Notes under the pieces: model-generated | Databases searched by the model: none | What the model saw: only the letters and a program-made list of their open reading frames with translations | Told to the model about the DNA's origin: nothing | Translations under genes and position numbers: made by a program | DNA from: CAYMFD01 sp964389475 | GTDB lineage: Bacteria > Bacteroidota > Bacteroidia > Chitinophagales > Saprospiraceae | DNA length: 14,786 nt | Assembly: GCA_964389475.1 (NCBI GenBank) | Contig: CAYMFD010000097.1 | Coordinates: 1-14,786, forward strand | Reading direction: 5' to 3' | In this document: piece by piece, positions 5,837-13,169 of the stretch | Numbering within the stretch: the stretch's first letter is position 1 | Layout of the letters: each line of letters begins with the position of its first letter

Positions 5837-7328
5837 ATACTACTCTATTTATTCCTTTTACTTGATTGATTATGCGACTACTTACGGTCGACAAAAAGTC
5901 GTGTGGCAGGTCACTCCACTCTGCAGTCATACCATCAACGCTATTAACACAACGTAGCGCCACGGCAAACTCGTACGTCCGCTCATCACCCATAACGCCT
6001 ACAGACTGCACGGGCAGCAGTATGGCACCTGCCTGCCATACCCGGTCATACAGGTTGTGCTCCTTGAGGGCATTGATAAAGATAGCGTCTGCCTCCTGGC
6101 ATAGTCGCACCTTGTCTCGCTCTATGGCACCGAGCACCCGTATCGCTAGGCCTGGACCTGGGAATGGGTGCCGACCTAGGATATGCTGTGGTATATCCAG
6201 CTCTGCACCTACCCGTCGCACCTCGTCTTTAAACAGCATACGTAGCGGCTCGACGATCTTAAGGTTAAGCTTATCGGGTAGACCACCTACATTGTGGTGA
6301 CTCTTGATCGTAACAGACGGGCCATGCACGGATACCGACTCTATGACGTCCGGGTATATCGTACCCTGCCCTAGGTAGACGATGTCTTCTAGTTCTTTGG
6401 CTTCGTCCTCGAATACTTCGATAAATACGCGGCCTATGATCTTACGCTTGGCCTCTGGGTCACTTACACCAGCCAGCTCATCGAGAAAACGGTCGCCCGC
6501 TCGCACGCCTTTGACGTTAAGGCCCATACCCTCGTAGCTGGTGAGTACTTCTTCGAATTCGCCCTTTCTCAAGAGACCATTATCGATGAATATGCAGTAT
6601 AGGTTGGGGCCTATGGCTCTATGTATGAGCATAGCGCCGACCGTACTATCTACACCACCGCTGAGGCCCATCATCACCTTGTCGTCGCCCAGCGATGCTG
6701 TGAGTGTGGCTACAGACTCCTCTACGAATGAGGCCGGTGTATAGTCGCGGGTACACTGAGCTATCTCTGTGACGAAGTTTTGAAGGAGTTGCCTACCCTC
6801 GATACTGTGTGTCACCTCTGGGTGAAACTGTAGGCAGTAGTAGGGTTGCTCCCAGCCAGTAACCTTGTAGGCGGCCACATCTATATCGCTCGTACTTGCT
6901 ATGAGCTCGCCACCAGTGGGTAGGTCGAGGATGGTATCACCATGCGACATCCACACTTGCGAACTCGCCGAAACATCTTTAAACAAGGGATCCTCCGGCT
7001 GTGTCACCTTGAGCATCGCTTTACCGTACTCCCGCTTCTCGCTGCGCTTGACTTGACCACCGAACATGTGGGCAGTATACTGTGCCCCATAGCATACGGC
7101 GAGCACGGGAAAACGCGACTTTATATCGGATAGGTCTATCTGCAAAGCTTTTTCGTCTAGTACAGAAAAAGGACTGCCACTGAGGACCACACCCTTGACA
7201 CCCGTCGTATCGGCAGGCATCTTGTTGTATGGAAATATCTCGCAAAATACGCTGAGCTCACGTAGACGCCTAGCGATAAGCTGGGTATACTGCGACCCAA
7301 AGTCAAGGATGATGATCTTATCTCTCAT
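5793..7328 (-). CDS. guaA: GMP synthase (glutamine-hydrolysing)
   Basis: GMP synthase converts XMP, glutamine and ATP to GMP, the last step of guanine nucleotide synthesis. At 511 residues it is full length. The N-terminal class I glutamine amidotransferase domain shows the nucleophile Cys79 in AVCYGAQ and the His169/Glu171 pair in QFHPEVTHS. The ATP-pyrophosphatase domain follows, with the P-loop SGGVDST at 223-229. The dimerisation domain ends in the family signature around DISTKPPATIEWE. It is the first gene of an operon with the binding lipoprotein and trmH. ATG 7328 is preceded, after only five bases, by a perfect TAnnTTTG box, so the message may be leaderless. Nothing in the protein looks abnormal. 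Confidence 0.97.
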   Translation of the reverse strand: MRDKIIILDFGSQYTQLIARRLRELSVFCEIFPYNKMPADTTGVKGVVLSGSPFSVLDEKALQIDLSDIKSRFPVLAVCYGAQYTAHMFGGQVKRSEKREYGKAMLKVTQPEDPLFKDVSASSQVWMSHGDTILDLPTGGELIASTSDIDVAAYKVTGWEQPYYCLQFHPEVTHSIEGRQLLQNFVTEIAQCTRDYTPASFVEESVATLTASLGDDKVMMGLSGGVDSTVGAMLIHRAIGPNLYCIFIDNGLLRKGEFEEVLTSYEGMGLNVKGVRAGDRFLDELAGVSDPEAKRKIIGRVFIEVFEDEAKELEDIVYLGQGTIYPDVIESVSVHGPSVTIKSHHNVGGLPDKLNLKIVEPLRMLFKDEVRRVGAELDIPQHILGRHPFPGPGLAIRVLGAIERDKVRLCQEADAIFINALKEHNLYDRVWQAGAILLPVQSVGVMGDERTYEFAVALRCVNSVDGMTAEWSDLPHDFLSTVSSRIINQVKGINRVVYDISTKPPATIEWE

Positions 7329-7333
7329 GGTGC

Positions 7334-7341
7334 CAAAGGTA
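7334..7341 (-). promoter_or_regulatory. -7 promoter box of guaA, suggesting a leaderless transcript
   Basis: TACCTTTG on the minus strand matches TAnnTTTG fully and ends five bases before the guaA ATG. No clear TTG is seen at the -33 distance. With the usual spacing, transcription would start at or next to the A of the start codon. Confidence 0.5.
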
Positions 7342-7418
7342 ATAACCTGAGTTCGATCATTCTAATGTGATTTTTAACGGATTGTCGGAGGTTTAGGTCA
7401 CACGCTTTTTGCGGTTGA

Positions 7419-7483
7419 GGTCTGAGTGGCAGCTCGAAATGCCTCGTGTACGGACCCTTCACTTCGACCCCGCTCAGTGCACC
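7419..7483. repeat. Imperfect palindromic repeat, complete copy
   Basis: The left half begins GGTCTGAGTGG and runs into TCGAAATG. The right half ends with CACTTCGA, then GCTCAGTG and CACC, so the reverse complement of the right half matches the left with a few mismatches and small gaps. The centre contains CGTGTACGGACC. Bases 7434-7460 recur with a one-base difference at 7774-7799. Short palindromes with TTCGA and GCTCA/TGAGC words are common interspersed intergenic repeats in Bacteroidota genomes, which is the likely class. Confidence 0.6.
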
Positions 7484-7502
7484 GCCCAAACCTTACCCTT
7501 GA

Positions 7503-7558
7503 AAGCTTGTCTGCCTACATAACGAAGTAGACCTACACCTTGGGTAGGGGCAAGGCTT
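7503..7558. repeat. Imperfect inverted repeat
   Basis: The segments 7503-7518 (AAGCTTG, then CCTAC) and 7544-7558 (GTAGG, then CAAGGCTT) are complementary apart from small bulges. An alternative pairing CTAC/GTAG (7515-7518 and 7527-7530) competes with it. It may be a transcription terminator or part of the larger repeat block. No T-run is adjacent. Confidence 0.35.
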
Positions 7559-7578
7559 ATAGAGCTACTTTTGAAATT

Positions 7579-7671
7579 GATGTGCTAACACGATAGCGGC
7601 TGAGGTCCGCCCAAGCTAAAAGCTTGGCGAGACTCACAGAGCGAAACCTCGCCGCTCGATCTAGCACGATC
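7579..7671. repeat. 93-base nested imperfect stem-loop
   Basis: Three stems are nested. Outer: GATGTGCTA (7579-7587) with TAGCAC-G-ATC (7662-7671), nine pairs and one bulged base. Middle: AGCGGC and GAGGT (7595-7606, one bulged T) with ACCTCGCCGCT (7646-7656), eleven pairs. Inner: CCAAGCT and AGCTTGG (7611-7617 and 7621-7627), seven pairs around AAA. Complementarity in register at three levels is unlikely by chance. It could be a structured RNA, a decayed mobile palindromic element, or a terminator for the upstream sensory block. Strand of action is unknown. Confidence 0.55.
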
Positions 7672-7750
7672 GCCATCTAATCGAGATCGGAGATTTTGCT
7701 TAAGGGCCGAGTGGACAAAATCCAACTCCAGTCGATAACCTATTAAAAAG

Positions 7751-7799
7751 GTCATTGAGCAAGCGCAGCGACGTCGAAATGCCCGTGTACGGACCCTTC
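7751..7799. repeat. Half copy of the palindromic repeat
   Basis: It begins GGTCATTGAGC and includes GACGTCGAAATG, and continues to the same GTGTACGGACCCTTC centre as the copy at 7419-7483. After 7799 the similarity stops, eleven bases before the stop of the response regulator gene, so the right half is missing or too diverged to see. Confidence 0.6.
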
Positions 7800-7809
7800 T
7801 TGCATTAAT

Positions 7810-8409
7810 TCACTCGATCTTGCGGAGCAGCTCGTACTTACTCGATACGCCTAGAAGTTGAAAGAGTTTTTTCTGGTAGGTCTTGACGGTATTTACGGAT
7901 AGGTAAAGGCGGCTGGCGGCTTGCTTGTAGGTCAGTCCATCTTTAAAAGCGGCTAGTAGCTCGTACTCTCGCTCTGATAGTTCTAAGCCTAGCCTAGCCT
8001 CTAGCGTCGGTTTAGAAAAGGTAGTAACTGACTGCTCCTGCGACCACTTGAACAAGGCTAGTTCGATATTGACGCGTAGATCATCTTCGCTGAAGGGTTT
8101 TACAATGTAGCCGTAGGGCATACTCGCCTTGGCGCGGTCTAGGGTCAGCCGGTCAGAGTAAGAGGTCAAGAAAACGAAGGGCACGTGGTACTTATCTCGG
8201 ATCAAGTGGGCTAGGTCTATACCTGATAGTGTACCTCGGATATTGATATCGAGTAGGATGAGGTCCGCCTCCGTCGATGCAAAGAGGTCCATAGCTCGAT
8301 CACCATTGCCGGCGAGTCCCACGACCTGATAGCCGAGCAGGCCGAGGGTAGACTTAATCTCCGCAGCGATAATGGCCTCGTCTTCTATGATTATAATGCG
8401 ACCTGACAT
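7810..8409 (-). CDS. Response regulator, REC plus LuxR-type helix-turn-helix
   Basis: This 199-residue two-component regulator has an N-terminal receiver domain with the acidic pair in IIEDE (residues 8-11), phosphoacceptor Asp54 in LLLDINIRG, Thr82 in FLTSY and Lys104 in VKPF. After a short linker, residues about 139-199 form a LuxR/NarL-type DNA-binding domain: ELSEREYELLAAFKDGLTYK, AASRLYLSVNTVKTYQKKLF. The receiver has the IRGTLSGIDLA form common in Bacteroidota regulators paired with TPR-HisKA_2 kinases. Two such kinases lie upstream on the same strand, so they are the probable phosphodonors. The gene is separated from them by a small membrane protein gene and 164 bases. Target genes cannot be told from the sequence; the LRR exoprotein upstream is one candidate. 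Confidence 0.9.
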   Translation of the reverse strand: MSGRIIIIEDEAIIAAEIKSTLGLLGYQVVGLAGNGDRAMDLFASTEADLILLDINIRGTLSGIDLAHLIRDKYHVPFVFLTSYSDRLTLDRAKASMPYGYIVKPFSEDDLRVNIELALFKWSQEQSVTTFSKPTLEARLGLELSEREYELLAAFKDGLTYKQAASRLYLSVNTVKTYQKKLFQLLGVSSKYELLRKIE

Positions 8410-8573
8410 AGGTGGTGGTTAATGATGTCAATATAAGTAGATATTAGCGGTGTCTTCAGCATTGTAGCTTTATTGCATAGCTATTCCGCAGGTATCAACT
8501 ATCACGACTACCCTCGTCTACTTACTAGCTGACCTGTTGAGTCGCGGTAGAGAGCGAGTAGTAGCCGAACAGC

Positions 8574-8864
8574 CTAGCGACCGAGGTCATCGATGATCTC
8601 GGTCATAGAGATATCAATACCTTTCATATCAAAGTCCATCTGCATGACATCATACACGACACTAGCGACGTAGACGATGGCTAAAACAGCTGCACCTGCA
8701 AGATATAGGATCCATAGATCTGGTCTGACCATTAATGATGCGACACAGGTCAGTAGGACGGCGACACCGATAATTCGCTGAGTCAGGATCTTCGCTGTAC
8801 TAGATGACCGCGCTGGCTGCATGGCTTGGTCTACGCTTTGATTGTCTAGGGTTAGATTTTTCAT
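8574..8864 (-). CDS. Small membrane protein with two predicted TM helices
   Basis: I do not recognise a family for this 96-residue protein. A polar N-terminus (about 27 residues) is followed by two hydrophobic segments, IIGVAVLLTCVASLMV and LWILYLAGAAVLAIVYVASVVY. An acidic tail ends in TEIIDDLGR. The short loop between the helices (RPD) implies a hairpin in the inner membrane with both ends on the same side. It sits between the kinase genes and the response regulator gene on the same strand, with a plausible promoter of its own at 8895-8938. It may modulate the kinases, but that is only suggested by position. The clear membrane pattern and start context make it likely to be a real gene. Confidence 0.65.
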   Translation of the reverse strand: MKNLTLDNQSVDQAMQPARSSSTAKILTQRIIGVAVLLTCVASLMVRPDLWILYLAGAAVLAIVYVASVVYDVMQMDFDMKGIDISMTEIIDDLGR

Positions 8865-8894
8865 GCTTTGTCATTTTAAACCACCTTGACTAAG

Positions 8895-8938
8895 CAAAGT
8901 GATATTAGTTATTTGAATACCTGACAAATATGAAGCAA
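8895..8938 (-). promoter_or_regulatory. Possible promoter upstream of the small membrane protein gene
   Basis: On the minus strand, TTTG (8938-8935) and TCACTTTG (8902-8895) are separated by 32 bases measured from the first TTTG to the second TTTG start. The second matches TAnnTTTG at all fixed positions except the A. The 5' leader would be about 25-30 bases. This would let the small protein and the regulator be expressed apart from the kinases. Confidence 0.3.
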
Positions 8939-8977
8939 GTCATGCGGCCCTGTAAGACCCACATGGGTGAAATACCT

Positions 8978-10855
8978 TTAATGGTAACCGCGCATAGAGA
9001 TCGTCGTAGTGGTACCTGAGTCGGAGGCAATCACCATACTACCATCAAGTTGTTCGGTGAGCGACGCTACCAGGGTACTGCCAAAAGAGTTGCTACGAAT
9101 GGCGGACGTATCATAGCCTATACCATCGTCACTGACTACGAGGACTAGTGTGGAGGTACCGATGTCTTCCCTGAGGGACACGCTGAGGGACCCTGGTCGA
9201 TCGAGGGGAAAGGCATACTTGAGCGAATTGGATATTAACTCATTGATAATCAGACCCAGTGGTATGACGACGTCAATATCGAGGTCTATGTTGTTGATAT
9301 CAGTCTGTAGGCTGATCTGCTCATTGTCGATACGGTAGGTTTGAAACAACTCACGAGACAGCTTTTCGATGTATTGCTTGACGCCGATGTGGGTCAGCTT
9401 CTCCCTGTTATAAAGATCCTGGTGGATAAGCGCCATCGATCGGACGCGACTCTTACCCTCTTGGATAGCTTGCTGGGCCATCTCATCGTTGATACTGCGA
9501 CCTTGTAGGGTCAGCAGTCCGCTCACGAGCTGGAGATTATTCTTGACACGGTGGTGTATCTCTCTCAGAAGGAGGTCTTTTTCGGAGAGTGCCTTGCTGA
9601 TGACATCCTTCTGCCTGCCTACTTTGCGGTAGAGACGATAGAGCAAGAGGAGGAGGAGTGATATCAGCGCTAGGGCTATACCAGCCATTCTAATGATCCT
9701 GTTCTTGTTAGTGATCTTAGCAGCAGTGATAGCCTGCTCACCATCTAGCCGGGCAATCTCCCGATCTTGCTTAGCTCGCTGATACAGGGCATCCTTATTG
9801 GCTATCTCACTCAGCATATCTCTCTGGTATATCGAGTCAGACATCTCTTTGTATTCTTTGTAGTACTGGAGACCTTGCGATGGATCGCCTTGCTTTTCGT
9901 AAGCTTGCGAAAGCAAATGATAGGCGGACATCTGCTGACTGAGAGACTGGTGGTCTTCCTTGTGGCGCAGGATCTCCATAGCCTGCGCTATAGCATCGTC
10001 ATACTGCCCTATACTCAGGTATACACCAGATAGGCCACTACGAGTCTCCGCAAGATTGTAGTGGCTAGGCAGGCGCTTCCTGATATTTAAGGCTATGTCG
10101 TAGTGGTGTAGTGCTTTATCGTAATCGCCTCGCTCATGATACAGAATACCCAGCCAGTCATGGTGAAAACCCAAACCCCACTGACTACCTACTAAAGAGT
10201 CTAGGTGACCCTGTAACATGAGGTTGTCGCCTGCCTTATCATACTTCTTCTCATCTATATACAGGAGTCCGAGGTTACCGTAGACATTGGCCTGCCCCAG
10301 TGTATCATCTATCGCTTGGTACTGTCGTAGGGCCTGGCCATAAAGCTCAATAGCCTCATCTATTCGGCCTATGTCATTGTAAAATATCGCTAGTCCATTA
10401 TTGGCCCCTGCAATATCAGCTGGCGAGCCTACCTCCTGATAAAGTTCTGCTACTTCGATAAGAAATGTCTGACCGATCATCATGTTACCCATAAAGGTAT
10501 TCATGATGCCTATCTGGTCTGCAGCCTCGGCCCACAGTAGACTGTCACGCTTACTGCGAGCATAGTCGCGTATGATGGTAAAATCGCCTATACTCTGTAC
10601 GTAGTTACCCATACGACGGTTGGCTAGACCTCTATAACGAATTGCCTGCATGATGTCTGTGCTGTCCATGACTGGCAACTGGCCGAGCAGGCTATCTATC
10701 ACGGGAATTACACCTTCGACCTGATCATCTAGCATCAATGATACTGCTCCCCAGTCCTGCTTACTGACCTGCCCAGGTAATATCGTAGCGACACCGAGCA
10801 TTGAGACTGCTAGGAGCACAATGAGCCTGCTGATGTATTTCGGGCTATTTGTCAT
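8978..10855 (-). CDS. TPR sensor histidine kinase (HisKA_2 type), second of the pair
   Basis: From ATG 10855 the protein has 625 residues; a TTG three codons earlier is less likely. A signal peptide or anchor (LIVLLAVSMLGVATIL) leads to a predicted periplasmic region of tetratricopeptide repeats to about residue 360, for example GNLGLLYIDEKKYDKAGDNL and LGILYHERGDYDKALHHYDI. A TM helix follows at about 385-408 (MAGIALALISLLLLLLYRLY), then the HisKA_2 dimerisation/phosphoacceptor region with His434/His435 in LREIHHRVKNNLQLVSGLLT. The HATPase domain has an N-box (LIINELISNSLKYAF), G1 (DDGIGYD) and G2 (NSFGSTLV). All catalytic elements look intact. It overlaps the upstream paralogous kinase gene by 11 bases, so the two are surely co-transcribed. 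Probable partner: the LuxR-type regulator at 7810-8409. Confidence 0.9.
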   Translation of the reverse strand: MTNSPKYISRLIVLLAVSMLGVATILPGQVSKQDWGAVSLMLDDQVEGVIPVIDSLLGQLPVMDSTDIMQAIRYRGLANRRMGNYVQSIGDFTIIRDYARSKRDSLLWAEAADQIGIMNTFMGNMMIGQTFLIEVAELYQEVGSPADIAGANNGLAIFYNDIGRIDEAIELYGQALRQYQAIDDTLGQANVYGNLGLLYIDEKKYDKAGDNLMLQGHLDSLVGSQWGLGFHHDWLGILYHERGDYDKALHHYDIALNIRKRLPSHYNLAETRSGLSGVYLSIGQYDDAIAQAMEILRHKEDHQSLSQQMSAYHLLSQAYEKQGDPSQGLQYYKEYKEMSDSIYQRDMLSEIANKDALYQRAKQDREIARLDGEQAITAAKITNKNRIIRMAGIALALISLLLLLLYRLYRKVGRQKDVISKALSEKDLLLREIHHRVKNNLQLVSGLLTLQGRSINDEMAQQAIQEGKSRVRSMALIHQDLYNREKLTHIGVKQYIEKLSRELFQTYRIDNEQISLQTDINNIDLDIDVVIPLGLIINELISNSLKYAFPLDRPGSLSVSLREDIGTSTLVLVVSDDGIGYDTSAIRSNSFGSTLVASLTEQLDGSMVIASDSGTTTTISMRGYH

Positions 10856-12923
10856 CAGCGTCAAATATTATAGTCGTACACGTGCCCTCGACAGAAAGTA
10901 CCGACAATGTACCCTCTAACTGATCCGTCAAAGATGAGATCAGACTCGTCCCAAAGCTATTGGGCCTAATCTTATCTTGATTAAAGCCTATGCCATCATC
11001 TTTGACTGTCAGCTGAAGTTGTTGATCTTTTCGTATCAGGTCAATCCACAAATTACCAGTCGTTCGCTCTTTAAAAGCATACTTGAGCGAATTGGTAATC
11101 AGTTCATTAATAATAAGGCCGAGTGGGACTAGCGTATCTACATCTAGCTCAAGATCATCTACATTGATATGTAATTTGATACGGCCTACATTCTCATTGT
11201 AAGTAGCAAACAGCTCTCTCGTCAACTTACTTATATATTCGTTAACGCCTATGCCTGTCAGGTTTTCCTTGTTATAGAGATCTTGATGTATCAATGCCAT
11301 AGACCGGACACGATTCTTGCCCTCTTGGATAGCTTGCTGGGCCATCTCATCACTGATGCTACGACCTTGCAAGGTGAGGAGGCCACTGACGAGTTGTAGG
11401 TTATTCTTGACACGGTGATGTATCTCCCTGAGCAGGAGATCTTTCTCAGAGAGGGCCTTGCTGATGACCTCGTTCTGAGACTTGATCACTTGGTTGCGCT
11501 TTCGTAGCTTGTACCATGAGACTCCAGCTACCAGCAGAATGAGACTGGCGAGCAGGCCTACGATAGTAAATCGCTTTAGTCTTTCTTGCAGGATGAGCTG
11601 GTCTTTGGCATGTGCCTGTTGCAGCAGCGCCTTGTCCTTTTCGGATTCGTACTGGGCGAGGCTCCTCGCTAATGACTTGATCTTAACCTGGTCGTAATAT
11701 GCACTTTGGTAGGTGGCTCTTTGATCTATGTACTGTACTACCTCTTCTAGTTTACCAGCTTTGCGGGCTATGATAGATAGCAGGTCACTGGCATCAATGG
11801 CCACTTGATAGTCCTTATCTCTATCACCGATTTTTAATGCCTCTGTAAGATATCGTTGGGCGGCACCCTCATCGCCATCGTTATAAGCCAGCTTACCTTT
11901 CTGCATTAGCAGCCTAGGATAGTCATCGGTGTATTTGTAATCAGAGATATCTCGTAGTAGTACAGCCACTTTCTGCGGTTCTTTCGCCTCATAGATGTTG
12001 ATAAGCTTAGCTAGGGCAGAATAGTTATTGCTGTAGTAAGGTACAGCTCGCAGCCCCTCTGCTTTGATATAGTAAGCCTGTGCAGCCAGTGTATCGCTCT
12101 GAGCCATCGCCACATCACCGAGTAGTATATAGCTGGCAATCTTGGGAATGGTATTATTTACCGGACCAGTATTGATAGACTCTAGCGCATAAATAGACGC
12201 TTGATCATAGTCTTCGATCTCATAGCACAATCGCGATATATGGTTTAATACGTAGCTCCTACCTGCATTAGGGTGATTTAGCGCCTTCTGATACTCTGCC
12301 ATGGCCAGCTCGTAGAGTCGCTTCTCCTGGTAGTACATACCCTTGACAGTATGGTATATACCGTCTCGATTAAATGGGTTACGCTTAATCTGCACCTGTA
12401 GCGAATCAAGGTAAACCTCTGCGCTGTCAGGCTGCCCTATCTGCAAGTAATACTGAGCCATCAACCTACTCACCCAGCCTGGTATGAGCTTATTACTCCG
12501 ACGACTGGCTATGGCTTGGATACTATCTATATCCGTCAGGATGAGGTCTGGACTATCATTGAGGTACAATCGATACCTGGCTCTAAACTTTAGTGCTCTA
12601 GCTATATAAAACTCAAAATCACCGTCTTTCGCCTGCGCGAGAGATGCCTCTATCAAGCTATCCACATCCGGATGTGCCATCTTGTAAAGTGTCACTAATC
12701 GTAGCTGTAGGGCGATCCGCTTGCGGGGCTTGAGGTCCGTATCGAGCAATTGTAAAACACTATCAATCTTAGCCTCCTGGACAGTCTCTCCCCTAGACTC
12801 TCCGCAGATCAGCGTGAGACACCATATCACAATCAGCGTTCGGTATAGGTGGACCAATAGTCTATAGTTTGTGCTCAAGATAGGCAGAGTGTACAGTGAT
12901 CTTGGTGTATTGCCCGTAATCAA
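10845..12923 (-). CDS. TPR sensor histidine kinase (HisKA_2 type), first of the pair
   Basis: The sensor half carries TPR-like helical repeats (about residues 50-400, for example YYQEKRLYELAMAEYQKALN, ILLGDVAMAQSDTLAAQAYY). A Gln/Glu/Lys-rich helix and a TM helix at about 452-472 (TIVGLLASLILLVAGVSWY) follow. The HisKA_2 region has His502/His503 in REIHHRVKNNLQLVSGLLT. The HATPase domain has LIINELITNSLKYAF, DDGIGF and NSFGTSL. The kinase core is nearly the same as in the neighbouring kinase, while the sensor half is quite different. No in-frame ATG exists in the N-terminal region. I give TTG 12923 as the longest start (692 residues), but TTG 12878 or 12857 would place the hydrophobic segment (LIVIWCLTLICG) closer to the N-terminus, as expected of a signal peptide. 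Confidence 0.88.
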   Translation of the reverse strand: MITGNTPRSLYTLPILSTNYRLLVHLYRTLIVIWCLTLICGESRGETVQEAKIDSVLQLLDTDLKPRKRIALQLRLVTLYKMAHPDVDSLIEASLAQAKDGDFEFYIARALKFRARYRLYLNDSPDLILTDIDSIQAIASRRSNKLIPGWVSRLMAQYYLQIGQPDSAEVYLDSLQVQIKRNPFNRDGIYHTVKGMYYQEKRLYELAMAEYQKALNHPNAGRSYVLNHISRLCYEIEDYDQASIYALESINTGPVNNTIPKIASYILLGDVAMAQSDTLAAQAYYIKAEGLRAVPYYSNNYSALAKLINIYEAKEPQKVAVLLRDISDYKYTDDYPRLLMQKGKLAYNDGDEGAAQRYLTEALKIGDRDKDYQVAIDASDLLSIIARKAGKLEEVVQYIDQRATYQSAYYDQVKIKSLARSLAQYESEKDKALLQQAHAKDQLILQERLKRFTIVGLLASLILLVAGVSWYKLRKRNQVIKSQNEVISKALSEKDLLLREIHHRVKNNLQLVSGLLTLQGRSISDEMAQQAIQEGKNRVRSMALIHQDLYNKENLTGIGVNEYISKLTRELFATYNENVGRIKLHINVDDLELDVDTLVPLGLIINELITNSLKYAFKERTTGNLWIDLIRKDQQLQLTVKDDGIGFNQDKIRPNSFGTSLISSLTDQLEGTLSVLSVEGTCTTIIFDADDK

Positions 12924-12987
12924 TGCCTAGATAGACAGATCTGAGACAGGATTTCGGATCACTCATCATATGTGCTTGCATTGCGGC

Positions 12988-13113
12988 TTAGGCATTATTT
13001 ATCTTATCGAGTTCTTTATCAAGGTCTAAAAACGACTGAGCCAGCTCCCACAGCAGGAGGTTCTGCTTGACAGCCGTCTCGGTCATTTTGCTCTGATCAC
13101 TCTGATCGCTCAT
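12988..13113 (-). CDS. Possible small acidic protein of 41 residues
   Basis: An ATG at 13113 opens a 41-codon frame ending at TAA. The product begins MSDQSDQSKMTETAVKQNLL and continues with a predicted helix WELAQSFLDLDKELDKINNA, with hydrophobic residues spaced as in an amphipathic helix. It lies on the same strand as its neighbours, 56 bases after the stop of the LRR exoprotein gene and 64 bases before the longest start of the kinase. No family is recognised. The compact fit into the gap and the protein-like composition favour a real gene, but an ORF of this size can arise by chance. Confidence 0.4.
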   Translation of the reverse strand: MSDQSDQSKMTETAVKQNLLLWELAQSFLDLDKELDKINNA

Positions 13114-13169
13114 GGGATTGTATCGTGGTCTAGTGCAGCTCTTTGCCGCACCGCGAGTAGCAGGCTGAC

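Larger units (their letters stand above)
7329..7809. other. 480-bp gene-free stretch rich in inverted repeats
   Basis: No reading frame of convincing length is present between the guaA start and the stop of the response regulator gene. The stretch holds the guaA promoter box, one complete and one half copy of an imperfect palindromic repeat (7419-7483 and 7751-7799), an imperfect hairpin at 7503-7558, a 93-base nested stem-loop at 7579-7671, and a further pair of seven-base arms GATTTTG/CAAAATC (7692-7698 and 7716-7722). The first three structures and the half copy are listed separately. Confidence 0.7.

Noticed and set aside
5866..6300. 144-codon plus-strand open frame inside guaA
   Set aside because: Ser/Arg-rich translation antisense to a highly conserved enzyme; a shadow.
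7329..7809. CRISPR array or tRNA gene in the repeat-rich gap
   Set aside because: There are only two repeat copies with a 1-base length difference and over 300 bases between them, and no cloverleaf with a CCA-type acceptor was seen.
8957..8968. ACCCACATGGGT as a terminator after the second kinase gene
   Set aside because: The stem is only four or five pairs with a tiny loop and no T-run follows.
12862..12969. 35-codon frame with tandem ATG overlapping the start of the first kinase gene
   Set aside because: It has no signal-peptide or domain character and overlaps the kinase frame; kept only as context for the start-codon finding.
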